From Topomyia yanbarensis (taxonomy: Eukaryota; Arthropoda; Insecta; Diptera; Culicidae), in contig NC_080671.1 of the NCBI RefSeq assembly GCF_030247195.1, positions 11,113,343 through 11,177,342 on the forward strand: a stretch of 64,000 bases of DNA, given 5' to 3'. This document shows, piece after piece, positions 54,691 through 64,000 of the stretch. A program made the translations under genes and the position numbers. The notes under the pieces were generated by a model. That model was not told where the DNA came from. It saw only the letters and a program-made list of their open reading frames with translations, and ran no database searches. The number at the start of each line of letters is the position of its first letter. The stretch's first letter is position 1.

Positions 54691-55559
54691 TAATATCCGG
54701 CAAGGTAAACAGCAATGTTTGTTAAAGCAATTGAAGCATTCCTGTATGATTTCAAGATAAAAAAAATAAGTTTTCATCCGTTTTCATTTCAAAACACCAA
54801 AATTAGATATGGTTTTGTTTAGAACAGGCATTCTAATTCTTTCTCACTCACGCGAGAAGAAGCTTATTCGATGTCCCTCTTTTCCTAGATAAGATGAGTA
54901 GCAAAATTCTCCGTCTTCACAAATAGTGTGAGAATAATTTTCCGGATAAAATTTATTTGGTTTTTTCATTCTCACCGGAGAAGGTGACAATATTTTAATT
55001 TCGTGGAAATCAATAAATGTGTCAAAATATACACTTAATTTCAAAGAAAAGCTGTAATGAAGTACGATAGACTTGTTTTTTCGTGTTTTGGCATAACAAC
55101 AGCAAGAAATAACACGTTGTATTTATCCGGAGAAGGTGTGTGAGTGCCAATAACTTTTTGTGTGAAAATATGAGTTTTTATTGTCGCAGTAGCATCTTAT
55201 CTGGACGCATTTACTCATATGAGCGATAAATGCAATACCTGGTTTAGAACATACGAAGTGTACAGTACATTTCCGGCTAGCTCTCCAGATTGGCCACTTG
55301 TATTCTTATTCTCTATATTCATTTGATAGTGCAACTATTCGCCTAAATATAACCGTTTTTATATTGAAAATGGATTCATTGTATCAAAAGATATAAGTAA
55401 AAATATGCAACAAAGTCGATTCACTGTTTCAAGTGTTAAGCAGTGTTTTAGTGGATGACATTTCTCGTCTCGTCTGCAATTGTAGTGAGTGATTCTGACG
55501 GGGAGCTCTTCCGCGAACCGAGCTCTACAGCTCTAGTACGACAACTCTCGAAAAAAAAC

Positions 55560-57540
55560 TTCCAACAAGCATTATCGTTATCAATTTAATGAATTATATA
55601 ATATTATCTTATCTTTTTATCATGTCATCATATTTTTATATCAGTCTATCATCTAATTAAAAACAAATTTGTTGTTCTTGTATCAAATTTTAATTCACAA
55701 CCCATTTTTCTAACCCACTAATAAGCTCTAACATCCATAATACCTATGAAGATTGCGTGGTTCACCGTATCGTCATTAGTAATGTTATCCTCCCTCTGGC
55801 GATCGTAATCACATGGTGTGCGCAGTCAACTTCATTGTTGTATAAAAAGATTTCTTTGTTTAAGCCATCGATGATAAACGCTATTCTATGCTAAGAAATC
55901 GTTTAAACCTACTTGTCAAGTGATGTCTTTTATTTTTTTTCATTTCTTCTAGAACAATTATCTAGTATCAGATATCGTTCTCAGAAAAGCTAGAGAGGCG
56001 CAATATCAGATAGATTCCTGTTTCTTCCTGTTATTATTCAGTTGTTTCATTCGGTCAATCACGAAGACGATATTTGTATTATATTTTCTGTTTTGTGGTA
56101 TAACATCACCAAATAGACCCGTTTCATTTTACAAGCAAGAAAGCAACGGCTGGTCAATTTATCCATGTACACAGGTTAATATACAATGTGGAACTGATGT
56201 TACGCTCTATTTTGTAGATATAACACACAATGAAAATAACTAAGTTGGCTTACAGATAGTCAAAACCAAAAGATCGATAAGTTCGCAGCTAAACCAGTTA
56301 TAACCTTTCAACAATAATCCACACTATAAATGATCCCGATTATTATAGATTTCTAGGTCATAAACCTAATTCAATCTCATTAAATCACGCGCTATTCGTC
56401 GCGATTCGCAATCGGGTGCGTTGATGAACCATTCTACTTTTAAATGCCTATACACAGTGATTGTAAGATGGCTGGTTTGCCAGGGCCAGGTAAGCGAAGG
56501 AGTATATAAATTCACCCGCGATGGCAAATAAAATAAATTACTGTTCGCTGGAGTTGAAGGCAACAGTTTCTTGGCGAGAAGCGATTTTTTCTCTCACTCT
56601 TTACTCTGATCGCCCGAAGGTACCGAAGAGTCCGAAACCCAAAGGAAGATTATGCACACCACAGCGCGCGGTCCGCGGTGTTGGGAGCCAGCAAAGTTCA
56701 CCTATCCATCACATTCGAGCGTTATCCGGTCTTGGGCGACGGCAACTCACCTTTTCCAGCAGAGTCAGGGTCTCTGGTCTTTCTCTTTTTCGCGAACGTG
56801 GCGGTGTACGGCGGCGGTGGGTACAGGGGGGTAAGAAACATCGGACTGGCCAGGCAAAAATCCACCAGCAACGAATCACGGTGATCGCTAATGGGGAAGG
56901 GAAAAACATGTACAGTGAAATATATAATTTTCTCATATTTTTCTGAGACTGACACAAAAGAGAAATGAATTAAAAAAGTTTACAGCACAAATATGCACGG
57001 ACCAACCGTACAGCGAGGCGAGTAGACCATCAGCAAGCTGATTTCGCCGAGGCTTCTGAGGGTCGGTCGGTCAGAGGCTTACTTCTTCCCTCTTGCCATC
57101 AGCCTATCCACTACTCCGTGCGTCCGCGTATGGCGTGGGGTTAAACAACCAACAATTTGTGTAGAGCGGTGGTCCGACTGTAGGTGCGCTACATACAAGC
57201 AAAGTTGGAGCTTTTCTATGCTCTACTAATTTTACAACGTTTTCAGACGTATCTGAATGGTGCAGGATTGAGCTTACGGTGGATAAGCTAATTAAATGTC
57301 AGTTTTGGTATTGAAGTATGCATAAATCGTGTGCAGTGTCGAAAAACTTGACATTGCAAGATTGTTATGTTTCATATATTGTTTGTCTGAATTCAATACC
57401 AAATCACATCAATTTGTTTAAGCGAACGGGTGCAATGTTGAATGTACACCATTGTTTTTAAATAAATTAAATTTAAACTATTTTACTCGTCATACACCAT
57501 GATGAAGGGATGAATAAAATATATTGTATTATGTAACATT
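55560..57540. other. Spacer with a GC-richer patch; no supported gene
   Basis: AT-rich to 56450, then a GC-richer stretch (56540-57180) that is open in several overlapping frames on both strands, including 141 codons at 56521-56946. Overlapping openness in all directions argues for composition rather than coding. Confidence 0.35.
56503..56510 (+). promoter_or_regulatory. Possible TATA box
   Basis: TATATAAA sits at the border between AT-rich DNA and the GC-richer patch, with no known gene after it. The ATG at 56521 is too close to be translated from this promoter. Weak evidence. Confidence 0.25.
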
Positions 57541-57550
57541 GGGCATCGAA

Positions 57551-59626
57551 CACTGATAGAATATATTCTTAAATCGCTGCGAATTAGATTCGTACAGACA
57601 ATTTTCATAAAATATACGAATTTTTTCGTACATATCATGAATCATTCGTAGTTCTATTGAAACACTTTTATTTTTATTACGAGTTTTCCGTGAAAACCAC
57701 GAAACGACTTTCGTTGGCTTATTACGAATGGCTTCATTAGGCAAACGAATTGTTCACTGCTATATACGAAAGTCTTCGTAATATTTACGAGCATCATTTG
57801 TCAAACCGTCAACTTCAAAAGAGAGGTAGAATATGGGTCAATAATTGTTGATCATCACGACGATCTCGGTCTGACTATTCAGTGACTATATCAGTATCCT
57901 CCGGTTTCAAGAAGATTTCCTGAACCTCTTTCGCTTCCAGTTGATCCATAATCCGGAGCAGTACGGATCCAGTTGAGTCATCGCGAACTGCTCGTTGGTT
58001 TTGGATGAAGAAGTTTGAGTTTTTCTCTGCTGGAGCAATGTAAAAATAATACGCTATTAAATACGAAAACTTTTCTAAGATGAACGAAATGAATTCGTGC
58101 GACTAACAAAAACGTTCGTAGTATACACAACCGTTTATTAAAATAAACGAAACATTTCGTTTCATTCCGGAAAAATATTGCCGTTTTCAACAATAACATT
58201 CGTGCAATGTACACTAAATATGTAAAATTTACGAAAACTTTCGTACATCAAGTGGCCATTACTTCACACCACAATCTTTCTAGTCCTCAATGGGGGTGAG
58301 CAGGTGGAAATAAAACCGATTTCGCTAATTAAAAAAATAAAAAAAATCGATTGACCGATTGAAAAAAATATGGTAAAAAATACGAAAATTTTTCTAAGGT
58401 AAACGAAATGAATTCCTGCAACCAACAAAATCGTCCGTATTATACGTAAACATTTATTAAAATAAACGAATCATTTCGTTTCATTTACCAAAATGATGTC
58501 GTTACCAACGACAACAATCGTGCAATGTACACTAAATAAGTAAATATTACGAAAACTTTCGTTCATCAATCGGTCATTTATTTACACCACAATCTTTCTA
58601 GTCCTCAATAGAGGTGAGCAGGTTGAAATAAAATCGATATTATCAGATCGATCTCTTTAATTTAAAAAAATCGGTACTGTCAAACATCGATCCTAAAAGA
58701 TCGAATGCGACCAACGAAATCGTTCGTAATATTCACAACAGTTTGTTAAAATAAACAAATCATTTCGTTTCATTCCCGAAAAATAACATCGTTTTCAACA
58801 ATAACATTCGTGCAACGTACACTAAATATGTAAAATTTACGAAAACTTTCGTTCATCAAGCGGCCATTACTTCACACCACAAACTTTCTAGTCCTCTATA
58901 GAGGCGAGCAGGCTGAAATAAAATCGATTTTGCCAGAGCGATCCTTTTAGTTTAAAAAAATCGTTGTTATCATAAATCGATCCTAAAAGATCGATTGAAA
59001 AAAATAATATTCCAACGAATACGAAAACTTTTCTAAGATGAATGAAATGAATTCGTGTGACCAACGAAATTGTTCGTAATATAAATTAATGAAACTATTC
59101 GCTTCATTCACGAAAAATAATGTCGCTTTCAACGATAACATTCGTTCAATGTACACTAAATAAGTAGCATTTACGAAAACTTTCGTTCATCAAACGACCA
59201 TTTCTTCATACCACAATTAAATCGATTCTTTTAAATCAAAAATAAATCGGTGTTGTCAAACATCGATCCCAAAAGATCGAATGACAAAAATAATATGCTA
59301 ATAAATACGAAAACTTTTCTATGATGAACGAAATAAAATCGTGAAACCAACGAAATCGGTCGTAATATACACAAACGTTTATTAAAATAAACAAAACGTT
59401 TCATTCACGAAAAATAATGTCGATATCAACAATAACATTCGTGTAGTGAACACCAAATATGTAAAATTTACGAAAGCTTTCGTTCAGCGAGCGGCCATTC
59501 TTGGTCATGAAATGAACGAAACCTACTATTTACAATGCATGAAAATACTTCGTTGCAGAAAACGACGAATTAATTCGTGTATTTCAGGTTCAATTTCATA
59601 ATATTTACGAATTTATATTATCAGTG
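57551..59626. mobile_element. 2.1-kb ACGAA/TTCGT-rich element with short inverted ends
   Basis: It begins CACTGATAGAATATA and ends TATATTATCAGTG (reverse complement CACTGATAATATA). The whole interval is saturated with ACGAA and TTCGT words, which form many small hairpins, and has a tandem core. There is no coding capacity and no clear target duplication. Confidence 0.55.
58060..59490. repeat. Tandem repeat, period about 290-335 bp, four to five units
   Basis: TTTACGAAAACTTTCGT-like words recur at 58227, 58548, 58835, 59170 and 59467. Each unit also has a TTCTAGTCCTCAAT block (in three units), a CGTGCAATGTACACTAAATA block and an AAAATCGAT/GATCGAT block. One unit has lost the ACTTTTCTAAGATGAACG part. 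Confidence 0.8.
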
Positions 59627-59726
59627 AAGGCTTTGTGTGTAATGTGGAAATCGAAGCGAATTTGGCCTTGTTTGCAAACTAATGCATCATTCTTAATATC
59701 GATTACCGCTCACAAAACTAGCTTAA

Positions 59727-60469
59727 GGGGTTATATACAAAGTTGGAACTCAAAAAATCGAAAAAAAATTTATTGAATATTCCGAAAGTACATGTTTTTG
59801 AAAATATCTGTGCGAAATTTCATCCAGATCGGAGAACAAGATTTCAAACTACAGCCGTTCGCAGCGCGCTGGCTCTTCCGCGAATGAAGTTAACACAAAA
59901 CTTTAAACGCAATTATCTCGGAACTAAGTTTTTTTAAAAGTACCGTTGCGGTGAACGTGATATCTCAAAAACTATTCATCCGATCTTCATCAAACTTTTT
60001 TTTGAATTGTTTGTATTTATATTCTCGTGTACTTGAGCGGTTCCTTTTTCATCCAAAAATTTTCGATTCTTTGTAATGAATTTTTGTTTAAAATTTTACA
60101 CACCAAAAAACTCAATTTTTTGGTCAACATGTTTTTTTAGCTGGAAAATTTTTTTTATCGGGAAACCGATCCGTTCAAGTACACCACAATACATTTTTCT
60201 TCAATAATCTTTTTACTTTTTTGATTTCTGTTGAGTGGCTCGGCTTGGAGAGCGTTCACCGCAAACCTCTGCCACAAAAACACGCTTCGGGGGATAGGCC
60301 ATAACTCCACCAACCTTGAATATATTTTTCAATTGAACTTGTTTTTTTCTAACTTCGATAGTACTACTAACGAACTGTCTTTCACTTTTTCAAATAAAAT
60401 TTGCATAAAATATTTGTAAAAAATCACGAACTTAGCTAACTTTTTCGCCACAACTTTGTATATAACCCC
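59727..60469. mobile_element. 743-bp PIF/Harbinger-type MITE, TAA target duplication
   Basis: GGGGTTATATACAAAGTTG at the left and its exact reverse complement at the right (60451-60469). TAA lies outside both ends (59724-59726 and 60470-60472). The interior has no intact frame. The perfect 19-bp ends suggest recent movement. Confidence 0.85.
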
Positions 60470-60472
60470 TAA

Positions 60473-61017
60473 TAACCAAAACTGCATTACCAAAGATTAA
60501 CTTTTAAAAGGCACCTGGGATCCGTAGTATATCATAGATCATGAGAAAATTATTTAACTAGACCAGTCGTTCTGTTCTGCAAAAATGTTACAGGAAACTT
60601 ACCTTTGAGTTGACGCTGTTATGTCTTGATTCTCACGAAACACAAGTTGCCAAGAGCGGGACATTTGGTCTAGACATGTGTTCCGCTGCCGGTACTTTTG
60701 ATCATATGCCTACGCCAAGCGAAGCATTATGTTTCAAATCGAAAATTTGCGAGCGCTCTAAATTTTTCAAAGCGTATGCTTTTACATTAACAATTTATCG
60801 TACCATATTGACTGCAATTTAGATTACCTTCAGGACTGTGGAAGTGATCATGCCTATGCGATTATACATAGGTGCTTGCTTACATGAAGATCTGTACTAA
60901 CGCACATACGGACGCACGCATAGAAAGATGCACACAATCATACCGAATGGCTGATTGGTAACAGAATTATGTACATTTCAAACGCCTATATGACCCATTT
61001 TTACATTAATATATACA
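60473..61017. other. Spacer, nothing recognised
   Basis: A plus-strand frame at 60610-60822 (70 codons) is open but unlike known proteins. Confidence 0.35.
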
Positions 61018-61180
61018 AGGGTCGTTCAATAAGTTATTATAAGTCCTTAGAAAAAGATGGATTTTTTTTTTATTTTTCAACATAATCTTCTTTCAGCTCT
61101 ACACACTTTTTCAACGAATTTCCAAATATTTTGTCCTGTACGAAAAATACGATTTTGGAAAATAGTTTCCCTTTCAGCGT
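61018..61180 (-). pseudogene. Mariner-type transposase C-terminus and terminal repeat
   Basis: On the minus strand the end reads DKIFGNSLKKCVELKEDYVEK followed by TAA (61070-61072). This is the usual ending of a mariner transposase (Lys-Cys-x-x-x-x-x-x-x-Tyr-Val-Glu-Lys). Next come a short UTR and a GGGTCGTTCAATAAGTTATT terminal repeat at the plus-strand left end. The rest of the gene and the other terminal repeat are not present nearby. Confidence 0.6.
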
Positions 61181-62460
61181 CTTGCTAAAATACTGCAAAA
61201 TAAGCATATAAAAATGAAGCAATGTTTTCCTTTTAATTCCACCAGGTATTTATTAAATTGAACATATGGTCAAGGTTTCTGTCTATCACGTTACGATTTT
61301 ACGGTATTTTATAATATAAGTCTGCAAAAACGATAAAATCAGATTCTACCACAATTGCACATTATTAAGGTCTCTTAACTCCATATTTTTTTTCTAAAGA
61401 AAATTATTGTCATTTTACATAATTTTAGCAGTGATTTTGGAGGTTGGCCCGACTAAATTGAAAAAAATCTGTTCCATTGGCCCCCAAATTTGCGTGAACA
61501 CAGTTTTAAGTTGAATCTTGGAAAACAAAGAAGAGTTTGAAATATAGTTTTTCTAAAGAGAAACTTTTTTCCAATTTTATGGAGTATTCTCAATGATCTG
61601 CCACGTTACAGTTATATTGAAGCGGGATATCGGGACAGTCGTACACAAATCATCCTTGATCTGGGAGTTGAGTATTCACGGGAAATTTTTGAAAAACATA
61701 TTGGTTTTGATGAACAAACGTGGATAACTTATGAAAAGGTCGCAATTTTTCATGAGCATTTTGAATTGAAAAAAAAAACATTTTGAAATGCATTCTATAA
61801 TTAAATTATTGAAAAATGTTGCAAATTAAATGAGTTCTTGAAATATGTTTCAAGGTTTTGTTATAGAATCTTTTATTTTTTATTATTTTCTCCTTAATGC
61901 AATTATATTTTACTTTCGCCTGTGGTTACCATTTTCGGAGCCTTGACCTATATACCTAAAAGTAGTAAAATTGTGAAAGAAACAATTTTCTAAAAGATCA
62001 AATCACAAGTATGCCAGCTTGACTATAAAATATTACTGCTTTCAAACATAACGAGTATGTAAAACACCTTATTAACGAAAACTTTTATTTAAATTTTCTA
62101 AGTTGCATGAGTGGCACAAAATTTAGTACTGGGGATTTAGAACGGTTTTTAATTACTTTAAAATTCATTCATTGATTGTATACTGTTATTTTTGACGTTG
62201 TTTTTTCTTCTGATTTGCAGGTAAATCTACTCAGTTTGATGCTTTCCTTTTTGCAAATATAGCGTAAGTACTAAGTTTTCCGCTCTAGACTGTTAAATAA
62301 AATGACAATAAATATTGGTTTACTTAGATTACCGTTCCTGTACCGTTTTGTGTTTTTAGTTTGGTTCTTGGGTAGGGATAAAGAAAAAACTCTTAAACAC
62401 AAATATCAACCATTGCAGAGTTATTGCACTTTTGAATTATTGATATAATTGACTGATTTG
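61181..62460. other. AT-rich spacer, nothing recognised
   Basis: A coding-like stretch may exist near 61580-61740, but it has no open frame of useful length. No repeats shared with other parts of the window. Confidence 0.35.
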
Positions 62461-62464
62461 TCTT

Positions 62465-63870
62465 AAGACCCCTCCCCTAGGTTGACGGGTTTGATGGTAT
62501 TGCAAACATCATCAGGCAGCATCTGACAGACAACTGCTTTAAGACGGTTATGCATTACGCCTCGATAATGGTGCATCGAAGAGACCGAGAGGGCTTATGG
62601 GCCTCTTTTATGTTTTGTGTTTTTTCATACTCCGCACCAGCCCAAACTAACAGTCAGCCCACAGCCTGTGCACATTGGGGGCAGGCTGGTGGGTTGGCCT
62701 TTTCTGTGAGCTGTGTTGCCAACATTATTCAACAGCTTAATGGTAGTGTTTGTGGGCACAGCTCGCAGTGATGGTCATTGCCTGCCGATTTATTGGTCAG
62801 CTTCGTCATCGTGCACAGGTCAATAAAATAAATAAAGAAATGTAGAAGTAGAAACCTCTTAGTTAGTTTTTAGTAGTAGTGTACATAACCAATGTGCCAG
62901 TCGTTTGTCTATCTATGTGTGTTCGTCTGAGAATTTGTGACAGCTGGATCAGGGAACGGATGTAGAACTGACGCATATGATAGAATGGCATTCGATTCTA
63001 TTCATTCGGGAAGATTGGATTGGTATATTAAGGTACAATTAGTTTATCGACGCACGTGAATCATCCATTCCCGGTCAGCATAGCATAATGAAATCTTGTT
63101 TTTGTTATAGTTCTATTAGTTTTCTGTATACCAAAAATAATATCAATCAATTTATACACTTCTAGTTAATCTCTTTGCATCTTATTTCTTTATTCGGCAT
63201 GTTATGAACCCTTTTATTACTATATCCTAAATTAGGTAAATACTAACACTCACTAACACAATTAATTTCATATTCTCTCATATACACTCACAGTCTCTCC
63301 TATTCCAAACGTGTAAACGCTCGTTTCCTTCGCGATAACACAAACCTGGCCACAAACGCGAACATGCAATTGCAATCATCTACACATATTCAACTAAACC
63401 CACCGCTCGCGCGATTATGAATCGGTCACTTCCGGAAGTCTACTCTCGGTTTTAGAAGCCTAGACTCTTACCTTCAATTGGGCAAACCAAACCATTACGC
63501 TCATACTCACTAGACAAAACGTTCCACGGCGACATGACCGGGAACTCTAGTGATATGGGGAAACTGACTCTTCTAGCATTTAGCACTAAAAAATAAGCAT
63601 CAGACTCACGTTCCACGCACAATCATTCAAGAATACATGCGAATATGTAAATGGCCACACGTTTATTACATCGAATTGATGCTCGCGAAGTTACACACAC
63701 GCTAGCGCAAGCAACAAACACATTAACATACAAACGCTCGAGCTCTTCGCGATCACACTATCCACGCCAACAGACAGATATGCACCCCTGGACATCTAAC
63801 GCTAAAACTCACACCTTCCACGCACACACCACTACAGGACTCATAATTAGACTTTACATACAATGTCACA
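62465..63870 (+). repeat. Copy B of the 2.65-kb non-coding repeat family (5' part)
   Basis: It aligns with 42300-43760: the starting CCCCTCCCCTAGGTTGACGG, GGTATTGCAAACATCATCA, GGTGCATCG, GACCGAGAGGGCTTATG, CATACTCCGCACCAGC and CATCCATTCCCGG, then the first tandem unit with AATCGGTCACTTCCGGAAG and GTGATATGGGGAAACTGACT. Similarity fades near 63870. No polyadenylated end is seen before the window stops. Confidence 0.7.
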
Positions 63871-64000
63871 CAATAATTAAAGGTTTTCGTCTGGCAATCG
63901 AGGAAAGTACATCTCAAACGAAGAACTTATCATTTCAATGATGGCCTTGGATCTGCGTTGCCTGTGTTCAAGGCACCATAGCTTCGTCCGTCAGGTCAAG

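Larger units (their letters stand above)
53636..55435. mobile_element. 1.8-kb TTAA-flanked element (piggyBac-like MITE) with tandem core
   Basis: TTAA stands on both sides (53632-53635 and 55436-55439). The ends are inverted repeats over about 35 bp: CACTTAAAACACTGGGACGA at left and, in reverse complement, CACTTGAAACAGTGAATCGA at right, both continuing CTTTGTTGCATA. TTAA target specificity is characteristic of piggyBac. There is no transposase; half of the element is a 153-bp tandem array. Confidence 0.8.
53490..55555 (+). repeat. Copy D of the 2.65-kb repeat family, split by a TTAA-flanked element
   Basis: 53490-53635 matches the end of the last tandem unit of copy A (CGCACAAACGCTTGAGCC, ATCACGGCCCGCTGCAATTG). 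55440-55555 matches the terminal block (CAGTGTTTTAGTGG...CTCGTCTGCAATTGTAG...CAACTCTCGAAAAAAAA). The two halves join at TTAA when 53636-55435 plus one TTAA is removed. Confidence 0.75.

Noticed and set aside
56521..56946. 141-codon frame after a TATA-like box
   Set aside because: The ATG is only about 11 bp after the TATA box, and overlapping frames on both strands are open, which suggests base composition only.

Overview
This window looks like nuclear DNA of a mosquito (Culicidae, probably an Aedes-type genome). The reasons are very low gene density, compact insect introns of about 55-80 nt in the two confident host genes, and a dense mixture of I, LOA and Jockey/CR1-like non-LTR elements, a BEL/Pao element, tRNA-derived SINEs and many short inverted-repeat transposons. 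Repeats that end in GAGAAAGGC beside a CA/TA microsatellite are also of a type I associate with mosquitoes. Species is inference; no marker gene is present.

Layout. About 0.5-6.2 kb: a nearly complete I-clade retrotransposon (+ strand) with one frameshift in ORF2, ending only about 70 bp before the next gene. 6.24-8.31 kb: a five-exon ZAD/C2H2 zinc-finger gene. 9.66-10.63 kb: a four-exon EF-hand gene matching EFCAB2/DRC8 of the ciliary nexin-dynein regulatory complex. 12.4-20.4 kb: one BEL/Pao element on the minus strand, broken into ordered pieces (gag, protease, RNase H, integrase, pol C-terminus). It has lost its reverse transcriptase and is interrupted by at least three insertions with readable target duplications. 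23.1-25.3 kb: a GC-richer, GA/CAG-rich, promoter-like tract with a strong splice donor, possibly the non-coding first exon of a gene outside the window. 25.7-27.2 kb: a decayed Jockey-like element. 27.2-31 kb: hairpins and a non-coding repeat family.

34.4-38.6 kb is a hAT-like element with an 8-bp target duplication, carrying a nested foldback and a Harbinger-type MITE. 39.1-42.0 kb is a LOA-clade element (minus strand) between two identical 79-bp direct repeats. 42.3-45.0 kb is the most complete copy of a 2.65-kb non-coding, internally tandem, A-tailed repeat seen in four places here. 45-53 kb holds more repeats and MITEs. 53.6-55.4 kb is a TTAA-flanked (piggyBac-like) element filled with a 153-bp tandem array. 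57.5-59.6 kb is an ACGAA/TTCGT-rich element with a tandem core of about 300 bp. 59.7-60.5 kb is another TAA-flanked MITE, and 61.0-61.2 kb is the end of a mariner transposase.

Only the zinc-finger and DRC8 genes are confidently functional host genes. Nothing suggests that they act together. The main interest of the window is the readable order of nested insertions and several long hairpins that could be sources of small RNA. I found no CRISPR, operon-like or defence system, as expected for insect nuclear DNA. All exon coordinates and protein calls come from reading the sequence by eye.
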